A stretch of 64,000 bases of DNA. It comes from Paenibacillus sp. DCT19 (lineage in GTDB: Bacteria > Bacillota > Bacilli > Paenibacillales > Paenibacillaceae). The stretch is taken from assembly GCF_003268635.1 (NCBI RefSeq), contig NZ_CP029639.1, positions 1,995,501 to 2,059,500 on the forward strand, given 5' to 3'. The translations under genes were made by a program, and so were the position numbers. A model generated the notes under the pieces. The model did not search any database, was not told the origin of the DNA, and saw only the letters and a list, made by a program, of their open reading frames with translations. This document shows, one piece after another, positions 18,566 through 28,944 of the stretch (the stretch's first letter is position 1; each line of letters begins with the position of its first letter).

Positions 18566-19510
18566 GTGGAACTGTTTACCGTATGGACAGATGTATCCGG
18601 GCAGGAGGAAGCGGATCAATTTCATCACTGTATCAAGGAAAAAACCAAAGGTTTACATATAAGCAAAAGAGGTTTCAGGCTTACCTTCAAACATAATGAT
18701 GGAAGGGCAGTCTGGGTATGCAGAGGTAATGAGAATCACAATGACTTTCAGCAATGGCTACCAAAGATTAGTGAATTGTTTGCTAATGGCTTGGCTGATT
18801 TTATTATGCTTACCCGTGAGCGACATATGGTTGAAGAAATGATCTCCAAAGCATGTTCTGTCATGGATGAGCACGAAGTAGAGAAGGTAAACCGAATTTG
18901 TATGCCGTTGTTAATCAATGGTGATCTGGATCAGCCAGGGCTCCGTGATCGTCGACGCTCAACACTCGCAAGTGAATTGAAGCGGGATTTGGAGGAGGTA
19001 CATTTTTTTCTTCTGGATGGCATTGTGAACTTTCGAATGAAGCAGTACAAACAAGAGCTACATGAACTGGTGGAGTATGCTCTAGATGAGTTTTGGATGG
19101 ATCGACAATATGAAGAGTTCATGGGATTGCTTAAATATTTTGTTTTTTTTCAGGAAGCGAAAGTGCCTCTAATTCATCTCGTTCATAAAGGTAAGCATGA
19201 ATTCCAAGTGTATGATGCTGCGCTTAATCTCTTGCCTGTGCAAAAAGATGAACAGGTTGTGGTGGAGATGCCTGGACTGGAACTGGAGATGGATATAGAA
19301 GATATGATTGTAAGTACGCTTATATCGATCTCGCCTGAGAAAGTGATGCTGCATACCAGCACGGCAGATATGCCCATTATTAATACCATTCGCCAGATCT
19401 TTGAGGACAAGGTGCAGTTATGCCATCATTGCCCGGAATGTGAGGTGCTGCGTTCGGGATTACTAACCGGTCTTGACGCAAGCGATCTCGGCAATTATAA
19501 TAACTGTTGA
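18566..19510 (+). CDS. ytxC: Sporulation protein YtxC
   Basis: A 314-residue protein matching the YtxC family, a putative sporulation protein of spore-forming Firmicutes whose gene typically lies directly upstream of thrS, as here. The C-terminus has a cysteine-rich segment, LCHHCPECEVL, that may bind metal. The start is GTG 18566, spaced seven bases from AAAGGAGTG; an in-frame GTG at 18557 overlaps that site and is less likely. The molecular function is unknown. Confidence 0.82.
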   Translation: MELFTVWTDVSGQEEADQFHHCIKEKTKGLHISKRGFRLTFKHNDGRAVWVCRGNENHNDFQQWLPKISELFANGLADFIMLTRERHMVEEMISKACSVMDEHEVEKVNRICMPLLINGDLDQPGLRDRRRSTLASELKRDLEEVHFFLLDGIVNFRMKQYKQELHELVEYALDEFWMDRQYEEFMGLLKYFVFFQEAKVPLIHLVHKGKHEFQVYDAALNLLPVQKDEQVVVEMPGLELEMDIEDMIVSTLISISPEKVMLHTSTADMPIINTIRQIFEDKVQLCHHCPECEVLRSGLLTGLDASDLGNYNNC

Positions 19511-19557
19511 TCCACGAATTATGGGTCGCATTACTTATAATGACTAATGAACCAAAA

Positions 19558-19856
19558 GCGTTGACAAAGATATGAGCCACTCGAATGGTCGGTGCAGAGA
19601 GAGGAAACCTTGGCTGAAATTTCCTCCGGATGCCACGTTTGGTTTACCCCTTTGTAGTTGCGGTTTTGAAAGCGGAATGGTAAGAGCCTATGGTAAGATA
19701 TCATAAGGATACAAAGCCGTGAGTAAGGATCTGCCGGGTCATGCCCGTTATCGTCATGCCAATGAGGGCTGTACATCCAGATCGGATGAATCAGCTGAAT
19801 TAGGGTGGAACCACGAGTATATTACACTCGTCCCTTTACCGGGACGGGTGTTTTTT
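19558..19856 (+). ncRNA. T-box leader upstream of thrS
   Basis: The leader carries the AGAGAG element near 19600 and the T-box sequence AGGGTGGAACCACG at 19802-19815. A terminator follows directly, with stem ACACTCGTCCC/GGGACGGGTGT and a T run at about 19824-19856. It should bind uncharged threonine tRNA and allow read-through into thrS. I did not assign the specifier codon. Confidence 0.93.
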
Positions 19857-19947
19857 GCGTTTTTTTGCCTTTGTGCGAAAGAGTGCAATAGATAATCAGT
19901 CCATTATTGAATGGACAAAGGTTACATTTACAGGAGGAATGAGACAA

Positions 19948-21885
19948 ATGGCAGTTAACATTAAACTCCCTGATGGTTCCGTACGTGAGTACGCTGAGGG
20001 AAGCAGTATCGAGGATGTAGCGGCTTCGATTAGTAGTGGCCTGCGCAAAAATGCTGTAGCGGGTAAATTGGATGGCATCGTAGTGGACTTGTCCACAACG
20101 CTTCATGAAGGTGCACTGGTAGAGATCGTAACGTTGGATTCACCAGAAGGTCTGGAAGTAATGCGTCACAGTACAGCTCACTTGATGGCTCAAGCAGTTA
20201 AGCGTCTATACGGTAACAAAGAGGTTCATCTGGGCGTAGGGCCTGTTATTGAAGATGGTTTCTATTATGATATGGATCTGGAACAACCACTCAATCCTGA
20301 AGATCTGCAGAAGATTGAGAAGGAAATGGAACGTATCGTTAACGAGAATCTACCGATTGTTCGTAAGGAAGTTAGCCGTGCTGATGCAATCAAAACGTTT
20401 GAAGAAGTGGGCGACCCTTACAAGCTTGAATTGATTCGTGATCTACCAGAAGATAGCGTGATCACCATCTACGAGCAAGGTGAATTCTTCGACTTGTGCC
20501 GTGGACCACACGTACCATCAACAAGCAAAATCAAAGTATTTAAGCTGATGAATGTTGCAGGTGCATACTGGCGCGGAGACAGCAAAAACAAAATGTTGCA
20601 ACGTATTTACGGTACTGCATTTGTGAAGAAAGCACAGTTGGATGAACATCTGCACTTGCTTGAAGAAGCTCGCAAACGTGACCACCGCAAATTGGGTAAA
20701 GAGCTGGAAATGTTCACATTCTCTCAATTGGTGGGACAAGGCCTGCCAATCTGGCTGCCTAACGGTGCCAAATTGCGTCGTACTTTGGAACGTTATATTG
20801 TAGATTTGGAAGAAAGTCTGGGATACCAGCACGTATACACACCTGTTCTCGGTAACGTAGAACTGTATAAAACGTCCGGTCACTGGGAGCACTACCAAGA
20901 GGATATGTTCCCGAAAATGGTTATGGACAATGAGGAACTGGTTCTTCGTCCAATGAACTGTCCTCACCATATGATGGTGTACAAGTCCAGTATGCATAGC
21001 TACCGTGATCTTCCGATCCGGATTGCTGAGCTTGGTATGATGCACCGTTATGAAATGTCAGGAGCACTCACAGGGCTGCACCGTGTACGTGCAATGACAT
21101 TGAATGACTCTCACATCTTTGCACGTCCAGACCAAATTAAAGAAGAGTTCGCTCGTGTAATCGAGTTGATTCAAACGGTGTATAAGGACTTTGGTATTCA
21201 TGAATACCGCTTCCGCTTGTCTTATCGTGATCCACAAGATACAGAGAAGTATTTCCAAAATGATGAAATGTGGGAAATGTCCCAACGCATGCTGCGTGAA
21301 GTTGTGGAAGAACTGGATCTACCATTCTATGAAGCCGAAGGTGAAGCGGCATTCTATGGTCCGAAGCTGGACGTTCAGATCAAAACAGCACTGGGCAAAG
21401 AAGAAACGCTCTCTACTGTGCAGTTGGACTTCCTGTTGCCAGAGCGCTTTGAGCTTGAATATGTCGGAGATGATGGACAGAAGCACCGTCCAGTTGTTAT
21501 CCACCGCGGCGTAATCAGCACAATGGAACGCTTCACAGCATTCTTGCTCGAGAACTTTGCTGGAGCTTTCCCGCTGTGGCTCTCTCCTGTACAAGCAAAA
21601 GTAATCCCGGTATCGGGCAACTTCGAAGATTATGCGCGTGAGGTTGAAGAGAAGCTGAAACGTGCGGGCATCTCGGCGGAAGCAGACTTGCGGAACGAGA
21701 AGTTAGGATACAAAATCCGTGAAGCTCAGCTTGAGAAACTTCCTTACATGTTTGTCGTTGGTGAGAATGAGCGTAATGCTGGTAGTGTCTCTGTGCGTAA
21801 GCGTGGAGAAGGCGATCTCGGCATGAAGCCACTCGATGAAATTATTACTCAACTCAAAGAAGAAATTACGACACGTCTCGTGTAA
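19948..21885 (+). CDS. thrS: Threonine-tRNA ligase
   Basis: Class II aminoacyl-tRNA synthetase (645 residues, normal length). Domains in order: TGS (about 1-60, [16 protein letters not shown]), second additional/editing domain with [15 protein letters not shown] (about 75-225), catalytic core with the zinc-binding [10 protein letters not shown], and the C-terminal anticodon-binding domain ([12 protein letters not shown] onward). The start at 19948 has AGGAGGAAT upstream; an upstream in-frame ATG at 19855 lies in the T-box terminator and is ruled out. Expression is controlled by the T-box leader. Confidence 0.97.
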   Translation: MAVNIKLPDGSVREYAEGSSIEDVAASISSGLRKNAVAGKLDGIVVDLSTTLHEGALVEIVTLDSPEGLEVMRHSTAHLMAQAVKRLYGNKEVHLGVGPVIEDGFYYDMDLEQPLNPEDLQKIEKEMERIVNENLPIVRKEVSRADAIKTFEEVGDPYKLELIRDLPEDSVITIYEQGEFFDLCRGPHVPSTSKIKVFKLMNVAGAYWRGDSKNKMLQRIYGTAFVKKAQLDEHLHLLEEARKRDHRKLGKELEMFTFSQLVGQGLPIWLPNGAKLRRTLERYIVDLEESLGYQHVYTPVLGNVELYKTSGHWEHYQEDMFPKMVMDNEELVLRPMNCPHHMMVYKSSMHSYRDLPIRIAELGMMHRYEMSGALTGLHRVRAMTLNDSHIFARPDQIKEEFARVIELIQTVYKDFGIHEYRFRLSYRDPQDTEKYFQNDEMWEMSQRMLREVVEELDLPFYEAEGEAAFYGPKLDVQIKTALGKEETLSTVQLDFLLPERFELEYVGDDGQKHRPVVIHRGVISTMERFTAFLLENFAGAFPLWLSPVQAKVIPVSGNFEDYAREVEEKLKRAGISAEADLRNEKLGYKIREAQLEKLPYMFVVGENERNAGSVSVRKRGEGDLGMKPLDEIITQLKEEITTRLV

Positions 21886-21907
21886 TGTTCTAAAAATAAG
21901 GTTATCA

Positions 21908-21952
21908 CCGTCTGGTACAGTGGATTCGTCTGCTGTGCCAGACTTTTTTTAT
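21908..21952 (+). terminator. Terminator after thrS
   Basis: GTCTGGTACAG and CTGTGCCAGAC form a stem, with TTTTTTT following. Confidence 0.85.
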
Positions 21953-22015
21953 TTTGCCAGATACCTGTATAACGTGAATGCTTTTTGGAAAACCTTTGCA
22001 GTGAGGGGAGGTTTT

Positions 22016-22795
22016 ATGATGAAAAAGCAATTTATATTACAACAGGGTAGTTTACGATTACTGATCTCATGGTGTGTGATCGCCGTCGGATTAGTGATAG
22101 GTATAAATCAGGCAGAGGCGTATACATTTGAAGAGGAAAATGCAGTGAGGCATGTTGAGAATCGTTATAGTAGTAGTCCAAACGTGGTACAGGTTGAAAA
22201 GCGGGAAGTCAAGTTACCTGAGAAATACAGTGATCAAGCTCAACTAACAACGATGGTCTACATGGGTTTATTGTGGTCACCGCAACCCATTGTCATTCCT
22301 AAACCTGCAGTGCCTGGTCAACAAATTGTTCTTGATCCATCCATGCCTGTTTTGGCTCCGCGTTCAGAGCAAGTGCTCGGCACGCAAAAGGTAACTGCAA
22401 CGGGTTATACCGCTGGAATTGAATCGACGGGAAAAGGGCCTAAGCATCCTCAATATGGAATTACATATTCAGGTGTTAAGGTAAGGCGTGATAAGGAGAC
22501 GGTTTCTACGATCGCTGCTGATCCCAAATTGTTTCCTCTAGGTTCTATCCTTTATATTCCTGGTTATGGCTATGGGATCGTGGCAGATACAGGCTCAGCC
22601 ATTAAGGGCAACAAAATCGATCTTTATTTCCCAACAACCAAACAGGTGTATAAGGAATGGGGCAAAAAGGATGTAGAAGTTCAGGTGATTAAACAAGGCG
22701 CCGGAAAATGTACGGAACAAATGCTGGACGAGCTCTCACAAGCGATTGATGTGTACAAGTCGGTACCGGATTCATGGCTTGATAAAGCGGTATGA
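22016..22795 (+). CDS. Exported 3D-domain protein (YuiC/YocH type)
   Basis: A 259-residue protein with an N-terminal membrane anchor or signal peptide ([21 protein letters not shown]) and a C-terminal 3D domain of about 95 residues. The three aspartates of the 3D fold are visible in [20 protein letters not shown] and KIDLYFPT. Such domains occur in lytic transglycosylase-like wall proteins such as MltA and YocH, so it probably acts on peptidoglycan. ATG 22016 and 22019 are both possible; AGGGGAGG lies just upstream. Confidence 0.85.
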   Translation: MMKKQFILQQGSLRLLISWCVIAVGLVIGINQAEAYTFEEENAVRHVENRYSSSPNVVQVEKREVKLPEKYSDQAQLTTMVYMGLLWSPQPIVIPKPAVPGQQIVLDPSMPVLAPRSEQVLGTQKVTATGYTAGIESTGKGPKHPQYGITYSGVKVRRDKETVSTIAADPKLFPLGSILYIPGYGYGIVADTGSAIKGNKIDLYFPTTKQVYKEWGKKDVEVQVIKQGAGKCTEQMLDELSQAIDVYKSVPDSWLDKAV

Positions 22796-22909
22796 TTTTG
22801 GATGTTCCAATCCATGAATAAGCGCGGTGCTCTCTTCACATAATACTCTCTGGGGACGAACCCCACGGCTCAGCAATGAGGCGCAAATATGAAGAGAGAG
22901 GTGATTGTT

Positions 22910-23095
22910 TTGGCTAAGAAATCCCAAGGTTACAAAACGCCAAACGAGAAGTACAATGCGGAGTTTGGTCAAGAGAACGTAGCGAGCAAAATTAAACAAT
23001 CCGAGCAAAACAAAGTGAAGGATAATTTCCAAACACCTGACGAAAAATATAACGCTGAGTTTGGCGTAGAAAACACAGGCAAAACACAAAAATAA
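22910..23095 (+). CDS. Gamma-type small acid-soluble spore protein-like
   Basis: A 61-residue hydrophilic protein, rich in Asn, Gln, Lys and Glu, built of two repeats: TPNEKYNAEFGQEN and TPDEKYNAEFGVEN. Composition, size and the FGxE-like repeats resemble gamma-type SASPs, which serve as amino-acid stores in spores. This is by analogy; the repeat differs from Bacillus SspE. I prefer TTG 22910 (MAKKSQGYK), with GAGAGGTGA upstream, over an ATG at 22889 that lacks a good site. A terminator follows. Confidence 0.7.
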   Translation: MAKKSQGYKTPNEKYNAEFGQENVASKIKQSEQNKVKDNFQTPDEKYNAEFGVENTGKTQK

Positions 23096-23106
23096 GCTGC
23101 ACACAA

Positions 23107-23140
23107 ACACCTTGGAGCATGTTCTCCAGGGTGTTTTATT
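23107..23140 (+). terminator. Terminator after the SASP-like gene
   Basis: ACACCTTGGAG and CTCCAGGGTGT form the stem, followed by TTTTATT. Confidence 0.8.
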
Positions 23141-23328
23141 ATGAGAATGTGACTAACGGATATATGTCTACTACATATCAGCATTCATGAAGCAACAACG
23201 CAAAAATTACCATAAATATCCTACGTTCTCGGTCTAGAGACTGAGATGACTTCCACCTGCCGCCGCTGTTATCAGCGCCTCGTCTGAGGTACACTGGATA
23301 CAGAATACAGACGAAGGAGACATGAGCG

Positions 23329-24374
23329 ATGAAACGATCTACGCGGGACCGCTGGTGGGTGGGCATTCCCCTCATAGCTATTGGTGCAATGATCTTGTTC
23401 AGACAATTGGGATATGACATTGATATAGGATACATTTTCAGAACCTACTGGCCGTTGTTTTTAATCTGGTGGGGTGCAAAAGGGATTTCCGAAATTCGGC
23501 GCAATGGGGGCTACGCCTTCATCGGTCCTGTTATCGTATTGTTGATCGGTGGTTACTTTCTTGCCCGCAATCTGGGATGGATCGACTATTCAATGGGAGA
23601 GTTCATCCGTTATTTGATTCCGGTGATGCTGATTGGCGGAGGATTGTTTGTATTGGTCGGACCACGGAGACGTGATCGGAAGCATCAGGATAAAATGCAG
23701 TCACCTCCACCACCTGAACAGCCTTATCAGCCTTTGCCACCAGAGGATTTGGAAATGCATTCAACATTCGATGAGCAGTTCGAGAAAACATTTGGTAAAC
23801 CAAAGCAGGAACAGAAACAGAATCCACATGGTTCATTCCATACAGAGCAAGAGCACTCCAACTCTTATGAGCATGAGCAATATAAAAAGCACAGCACACA
23901 AGATACTTCTCACAAAAAATATGGAAAATTTGATTCGAGCGACCATTATGGTCAGCATTCCAACGATTACGGGAGCTACGGAGGCTATGGCGGCGATACA
24001 ATCAATAAGTCTGCCTTTATAGGTGATCTGTACATGGGACAGGAAGTATTCACGCTGAAGCCGATGAACATTTCCGCATTTATCGGGATACGGTAATTGA
24101 TTTGACGAAAGCACAGATCCCGTATGGTGAGACCAAAATTGTGATCTCGAACTTTATAGGGGATGTCAAAGTATTCGTTCCAGAGGATATGGATCTTGGT
24201 GTGACGGTGACAACCAATTCCTTCATAGGTGATATGTCGCTGCTGAACCAGAAGCGTGGTGGTTTCATGAGCAGTGCCCAAGCTGAAACTGCACATTATC
24301 GTGAAGCAGGCAAAAAGGTGCGGATCATTGTGAGTGTATTTATCGGTGATGTCAAAGTCAATAAGGTGGGTTAA
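23329..24374 (+). pseudogene. liaF: LiaF-like membrane regulator, one frame break
   Basis: Membrane protein of the LiaF family, the accessory inhibitor of the LiaSR cell-envelope stress system. Four N-terminal hydrophobic segments (from WWVGIPLIAIGAMILFRQLG) are followed by a long Gln/His-rich linker and a C-terminal LiaF domain with repeated SAFIGD, SNFIGDVKV and NSFIGDMSL units. As read, the frame stops at 24096 after SAFIGIR. One G added to the GGG at 24085-24087 continues as FIGDTVIDLTKAQIPYGETK to 24374 (348 residues). This is a probable sequence error. liaS starts three bases after the stop. Confidence 0.85.
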
Positions 24375-24377
24375 CGC

Positions 24378-25415
24378 ATGATTCGAACGATTCTCAAAGC
24401 GAATAAATGGGAGCTGATGATGTATTTTGCGCTAACGGGTCTAATCACACTTGGCGGCTTCTACCTATTATATGGAGATGTGCTAGCCGGAGAGAGCCGT
24501 CAACGTGCTTGGACCTATGTTGGCGTAGTTGTATTAGCCACTATCGTTACCGGATATATTGCTGCCTTGCGGCTACAACGCAAAATTGATCTGCTGGATC
24601 TCAATATGCTGAAAGTATCCAAGGGTAATCTATCGGTTCGTATGCCGGATGCAGATGATGCTTCGTTTGGTCGGGTATATCAGGAGTTTAATGTGATGAT
24701 GGATTCCATTGAGAAAAAAATGAGACTTCTACAGCGCCTTGGTGAGCAGGAGGTCATTGAGAAGGAGCAAGCCTCAGAGCGTGCTGTTATCGAGGAGCGC
24801 AAACGAATGGCTAGAGATCTGCATGATACGGTAAGTCAACAGTTATTCGCGATGCATATGTCGGCTTCATCTTTGCCACGTTTGCTGGAGATAAATCCGG
24901 AACAGGGGCATAACGTGCTGGATCAGCTCATTCAGATGTCTCATATTGCACAGCGGCAGATGCGAGGGCTTATTGCACAGCTTCGGCCAGTGGAGCTGGA
25001 GGGACGTGATCTCTCCGCCGCACTGGATAGCTGGTTTCCTGACTACTGTAGACAGAATGGCCTCAAAGGTGTGAAAGAGCTGGAACTGGATGGCGGGATT
25101 TCGGATGCCATTGAGCACCAGCTGTTTCTTGTTATTCAGGAGGCTGTTGCCAATGTGGTGAAGCATGCCGAGGCAGGGCTGGTCAGTTTGTCGATTCGAG
25201 AAAGTGAACATCAGATTAGCATGAGCATTAGCGACGATGGGCAGGGCTTCCTGCAACAAGCCGAACGTCCCGGGTCTTACGGGTTATCCACGATGCGTGA
25301 ACGGGCAGAGAAGCTTGGAGGACAGGTACAGATTATATCAAAGCCGGGAGCGGGAACAACGGTGCGGGTGTTCATCCCGAAATTCCCGAATGAATCAGAG
25401 GGGGAGACCGAATGA
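24378..25415 (+). CDS. liaS: LiaS-like sensor histidine kinase
   Basis: Membrane sensor kinase of the NarL/LiaS class (345 residues). Two membrane helices span about residues 14-32 and 46-63, enclosing a very short outer loop, as in intramembrane-sensing kinases. A HAMP-like segment follows. The phosphorylated histidine is H149 in ARDLHDTVSQQ (HisKA_3), and the ATPase has VANVVKHA and SDDGQGF. It forms one operon with liaF and liaR and should respond to cell-wall damage. Confidence 0.9.
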   Translation: MIRTILKANKWELMMYFALTGLITLGGFYLLYGDVLAGESRQRAWTYVGVVVLATIVTGYIAALRLQRKIDLLDLNMLKVSKGNLSVRMPDADDASFGRVYQEFNVMMDSIEKKMRLLQRLGEQEVIEKEQASERAVIEERKRMARDLHDTVSQQLFAMHMSASSLPRLLEINPEQGHNVLDQLIQMSHIAQRQMRGLIAQLRPVELEGRDLSAALDSWFPDYCRQNGLKGVKELELDGGISDAIEHQLFLVIQEAVANVVKHAEAGLVSLSIRESEHQISMSISDDGQGFLQQAERPGSYGLSTMRERAEKLGGQVQIISKPGAGTTVRVFIPKFPNESEGETE

Positions 25416-26074
25416 GCGGAAAAGTAAAGGTAATGATCGTAGATGATCATGATATGGTTCGCATGGGGCTCAAGACGTATCTCATGCTGGAGCCGACATT
25501 CCATGTAATTGGCGAGGCGGGAAATGGAGAAGCGGCACTGCATCATCTGCGTAAATTGGATGAGAGTGAAATGCCTGATCTGATCTTGATGGATCTGATG
25601 ATGCCCGTAATGAATGGTGCAGAAGCAACACAGGCGATCATGAGTGAATTTCCGGCTATGAAAATTGTAATGCTGACGAGTTTCCTTGAAGACGATCTGG
25701 TCGTACAGGCCATTGAAGCAGGGGCTGTGAGTTATGTGTTGAAGACTGTATCTGCTGAGGAGCTGATCTATGCCCTTCAAGGCGCATACCGTGGGATGCC
25801 AGTCATGACAGGTGATGTGTCACAGGCGTTAACCCGTGGGATCAGACAGCGGACTGCTCGGGAGAGTGAATCTGGTCTCACTGAACGAGAGAAGGAAGTG
25901 TTGCTGCTGATTGCAGAAGGTAAGACCAATAAGGACATCGGCGAAGAATTACATATTAGTATCAAAACCGTCAAAACACATGTCAGCAACCTATTAATGA
26001 AATGTGAGATGGATGATCGCACACAACTGGCAATCTATGCTCATCGTCAAGGATGGGTGAAGACGAAAGATTAA
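25412..26074 (+). CDS. liaR: LiaR-like response regulator (NarL family)
   Basis: Response regulator (220 residues) with a receiver domain (D61 in LILMDLMMP as phosphoacceptor, K at VLKTVSAEE) and a LuxR-type helix-turn-helix at about 150-210 (LTEREKEVLLLIAEGKTNKDIG). The ATGA overlap with liaS couples translation. No liaIH-type target genes lie in the window. Confidence 0.92.
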   Translation: MSGKVKVMIVDDHDMVRMGLKTYLMLEPTFHVIGEAGNGEAALHHLRKLDESEMPDLILMDLMMPVMNGAEATQAIMSEFPAMKIVMLTSFLEDDLVVQAIEAGAVSYVLKTVSAEELIYALQGAYRGMPVMTGDVSQALTRGIRQRTARESESGLTEREKEVLLLIAEGKTNKDIGEELHISIKTVKTHVSNLLMKCEMDDRTQLAIYAHRQGWVKTKD

Positions 26075-26099
26075 AATGCTGGTCGGACGGGAAAAATGA

Positions 26100-26290
26100 A
26101 CTTATAGAGGTTGTTCAAAAAGTCCGCTTTTGATTACGAAGGATGCCCTGAGGCATCTCAGCATCGAATATGGGATTCAGCCGAAATGTCCGTTGCTCAC
26201 GTAGCTCCATCTACGCTCCGCTACTCCATTTCTAGCTTCATCCCATCTTCTCGGTACTGAAAACCGCCCTTTTTGAACACGCACTTATAG
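26100..26290 (+). repeat. Dispersed TIR-type element, full copy A
   Basis: About 185 bases starting TATAGAGGTTGTTCAAAAAG and ending CTTTTTGAACACGCACTTAT, so the ends form an imperfect inverted repeat (GTTCAAAAAG / CTTTTTGAAC). The inverse of the same sequence recurs at 54920-55145; shorter derivatives occur at 31637-31678, 35971-36031 and 41192-41283. It has no coding capacity. It lies between liaR and htrA and is the only notable content of this 376-bp gap apart from the htrA promoter region. Confidence 0.85.
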
Positions 26291-26450
26291 AGGTCGGCAC
26301 TAAAAATCGTACTTTTTTGAATATGAACATATTATGATAGGGTTTTATCTCCTTTTTAATTGTTTTTAAGGTACAGTTAAGGTTTAAAGTACAAAATAAG
26401 GACAGTTAAAGAATATCTCTTACGAAGAAGAGATTGGGAGGTAGAGAGGC

Positions 26451-28118
26451 ATGGACGAACGTAATTATAGATCAAGCCGTCAAGACGAGGAAAATGAAAC
26501 AAAGCAAACGGAGAACCGTAATTCTTCCGGAACGGACGATTCCTCATATTATTATTCTTATGGACCTTTTCAGTCCGTGAATCAGGAAGATACAGCAAGC
26601 AATCAAGCGAATACGAACCCACGTGAAGAAGCAGACGTACAGATTACTAGACCTGATCCCGTGAAGCCGGTGCCTTCATATTATAGCCAAGGATCTTCCG
26701 AAGAGGCTGGTCGAGGTAAAGTAGGAAGCGGTGGTGGAAATGGCGGGAACGACGGTAAAGGTGGCAATTGGAACTATAACAATCGTCGCCCACGCTCGTC
26801 CGTCAGATCCCTTATGTTCTCTTTCATTGCAGGGATGTTAGTTATTACCGTTCTGATGTATGTGGCAGACACCACGAACATGTTTACACCACAGGCATCT
26901 ATGACAAGCGCCCAAAGTGAAAGTACAAGCAAAGAATCTTCAACAAACACGGGTGGAGGAAACAATGTAACAGCATCGTTACTGCCAACAGGTAAAACGG
27001 ATGTATCATCCGTCGTGACGAGCACTAGCCCGGCTGTCGTCAAGATTGAGACATTGGCGAAGCAATCAACTCGTAGTGGTGGCTACCAAGGCGGCTCTAC
27101 AATGAGTGACCCGCTATACCAATATTTTTTCGGTAATGGTGGAACCAACGGCAATCAGGATCAAAATCAGCAGCAACAACAACAGCAACAGCAAAGCAGC
27201 AATCAACTTGTCCCACTGGGGATTGGTTCTGGATTTATTTTTGACAAAGAAGGTTATATCCTGACGAACCAGCACGTAGTCCAAGGTGCAGATGTCATTC
27301 AGGTTACTTTAGAGAACAATAGCAAGCCTTATGAAGCGAAATTGCTAGGAAGCAGCTTCGATCTTGACTTAGCTGTATTGAAAATTGAGAAAAACAGTGG
27401 TGATGCTGATTTCCCTGTGGCTCCACTAGGAGATTCGAACAGCACACAGGTTGGTGAATGGCTTGTGGCCATTGGTAACCCTGAAGGATTCGAACATACC
27501 GTTACTGCAGGTGTTCTGAGTGCGAAAGAACGTACGATTAGCATTCCGGACGAAGAAACAGGCAAAACACGTGAATACAGTCACTTGCTGCAAACAGATG
27601 CGTCCATCAACCCTGGTAACTCCGGTGGTCCGTTGCTTAACCTTAATGGTGAAGTGATTGGTATGAACGTTGCTGTTAGTGCAGATGCACAAGGTATCGG
27701 ATTTGCTATTCCTTCCAGTGTAATTTCGGAAGCAGTGAAATACCTGAAAGAAAACAAAGAAGTTCCAAAAGAGCCAGTACCTTTCATCGGTGCTTCTCTG
27801 ATGGCACTTACACCTGAAGTTGCTAAACAAATGGGAACTGACATCACTGAAGGTTCTGTAGTAGCAAGCACAATTTATCAATCTCCGGCTTATCAAGCAG
27901 ACCTGCGGGCCTATGACATCATTACAGGTGCCAACGGTACGGCGTACAATACAAGCCAAGACTTGATCGATTTTATTAAGAAACAGGAAATTGGTAGTGA
28001 AGTAACGTTGAATGTCGTTCGTGATGGCAAGAAAATGGATATCAAGATCAAGATCGGCAACAAAAACGATTACGATACATCACAAACTTCAAACGAGCAA
28101 CAACAAACGCAGCCTTAA
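26451..28118 (+). CDS. HtrA-like membrane-anchored serine protease
   Basis: S1C/DegP-family quality-control protease (555 residues). Order: disordered Gly/Asn-rich cytoplasmic N-terminus (1-115), one membrane helix (about 120-140), Ser/Thr linker with a nine-residue polyglutamine run (about 240-248), protease domain, C-terminal PDZ domain (about 435-535). The catalytic triad is H275 (TNQHVV), D306 (SFDLDLAVL) and S391 (NPGNSGGP). It should act outside the membrane on misfolded secreted proteins. GGGAGG precedes the start. It is followed by a two-component system gene pair, a frequent arrangement for stress proteases. Confidence 0.93.
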   Translation: MDERNYRSSRQDEENETKQTENRNSSGTDDSSYYYSYGPFQSVNQEDTASNQANTNPREEADVQITRPDPVKPVPSYYSQGSSEEAGRGKVGSGGGNGGNDGKGGNWNYNNRRPRSSVRSLMFSFIAGMLVITVLMYVADTTNMFTPQASMTSAQSESTSKESSTNTGGGNNVTASLLPTGKTDVSSVVTSTSPAVVKIETLAKQSTRSGGYQGGSTMSDPLYQYFFGNGGTNGNQDQNQQQQQQQQQSSNQLVPLGIGSGFIFDKEGYILTNQHVVQGADVIQVTLENNSKPYEAKLLGSSFDLDLAVLKIEKNSGDADFPVAPLGDSNSTQVGEWLVAIGNPEGFEHTVTAGVLSAKERTISIPDEETGKTREYSHLLQTDASINPGNSGGPLLNLNGEVIGMNVAVSADAQGIGFAIPSSVISEAVKYLKENKEVPKEPVPFIGASLMALTPEVAKQMGTDITEGSVVASTIYQSPAYQADLRAYDIITGANGTAYNTSQDLIDFIKKQEIGSEVTLNVVRDGKKMDIKIKIGNKNDYDTSQTSNEQQQTQP

Positions 28119-28149
28119 TCGTTGAAAGACGGTTGTTGCAAAAGCAGAT

Positions 28150-28185
28150 AAGCGGAAGGGTTTGAGGGCCCTTTCGCTTTTTTTG
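28150..28185 (+). terminator. Terminator after htrA
   Basis: AGCGGAAGGG and CCCTTTCGCT form the stem, followed by TTTTTTT. Confidence 0.85.
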
Positions 28186-28253
28186 CCTGAAGATGCAGAT
28201 CGTGCTTGTGCCTGTTACAATAGGAATAAAATGTAGGATAAAGGAGAAAGACC

Positions 28254-28943
28254 ATGCGCTCAACTATTCTGATTGTTGATGATGATGAAAAAATCGTGTC
28301 CATGCTTCGTCGGGGGCTGGCATTTGAAGGTTATGAAGTACAGACAGCTTCTAATGGGGCTGAGGGTCTCAGTAAACTGATGGATAAGGAACCGGATATT
28401 GTCGTTCTGGATGTCATGATGCCCCAGATTGACGGATTCGAGGTGTGCCGCAGATTACGAGAAGCGGGCAGTAAAGTGCCAGTTCTTATGCTAACGGCCA
28501 AAGATGAAGTACAGAGCCGGGTTACAGGCCTGGATACGGGAGCGGATGATTATTTGGTTAAACCGTTTGCTCTTGAAGAGCTGCTTGCGCGAGTTCGCGC
28601 GTTGCTACGACGCAAAGCGGACATTGTCGATAAGCAGGATAACCGACTTATGTACGAGGACATCATTCTCGATAATGATTCCCGTGAAGTATTGCGTGAT
28701 GGACAGCGGTTGGAACTCACGGCCAAGGAGTTTGAGCTTCTGAATTTATTTATGCAAAATCCAAAAAGAGTGTTATCCCGTGATCTCATTATGGATAAAA
28801 TCTGGGGCTATGATTATAGCGGCGAATCTAATGTTCTAGAAGTATATATCGCGATGCTTAGACAAAAAACCGAAGAGTATGGAGGCAAACGCTTGATCCA
28901 GACCATTCGGGGAGCGGGTTACATTCTAAGAGGTGATTCCTGA
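28254..28943 (+). CDS. OmpR/PhoB-family response regulator
   Basis: Response regulator of 229 residues. The receiver has D53 (VVLDVMMP), the acidic pair DDD at 9-11 and the lysine in DYLVKPF. The C-terminal winged helix runs from about 130, with LTAKEFELLNLF and the final TIRGAGYIL. It overlaps or abuts the kinase gene (stop 28943, kinase ATG 28945). It resembles MprA-type regulators, which often govern envelope stress and htrA, but its target is unknown. AAAGGAGAAAG precedes the start. Confidence 0.92.
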   Translation: MRSTILIVDDDEKIVSMLRRGLAFEGYEVQTASNGAEGLSKLMDKEPDIVVLDVMMPQIDGFEVCRRLREAGSKVPVLMLTAKDEVQSRVTGLDTGADDYLVKPFALEELLARVRALLRRKADIVDKQDNRLMYEDIILDNDSREVLRDGQRLELTAKEFELLNLFMQNPKRVLSRDLIMDKIWGYDYSGESNVLEVYIAMLRQKTEEYGGKRLIQTIRGAGYILRGDS

Positions 28944-28944
28944 T

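Noticed and set aside
26100..26290. Insertion sequence between liaR and htrA
   Set aside because: The element is under 200 bases, has no coding frame and no transposase; it is treated as a MITE-like repeat instead.
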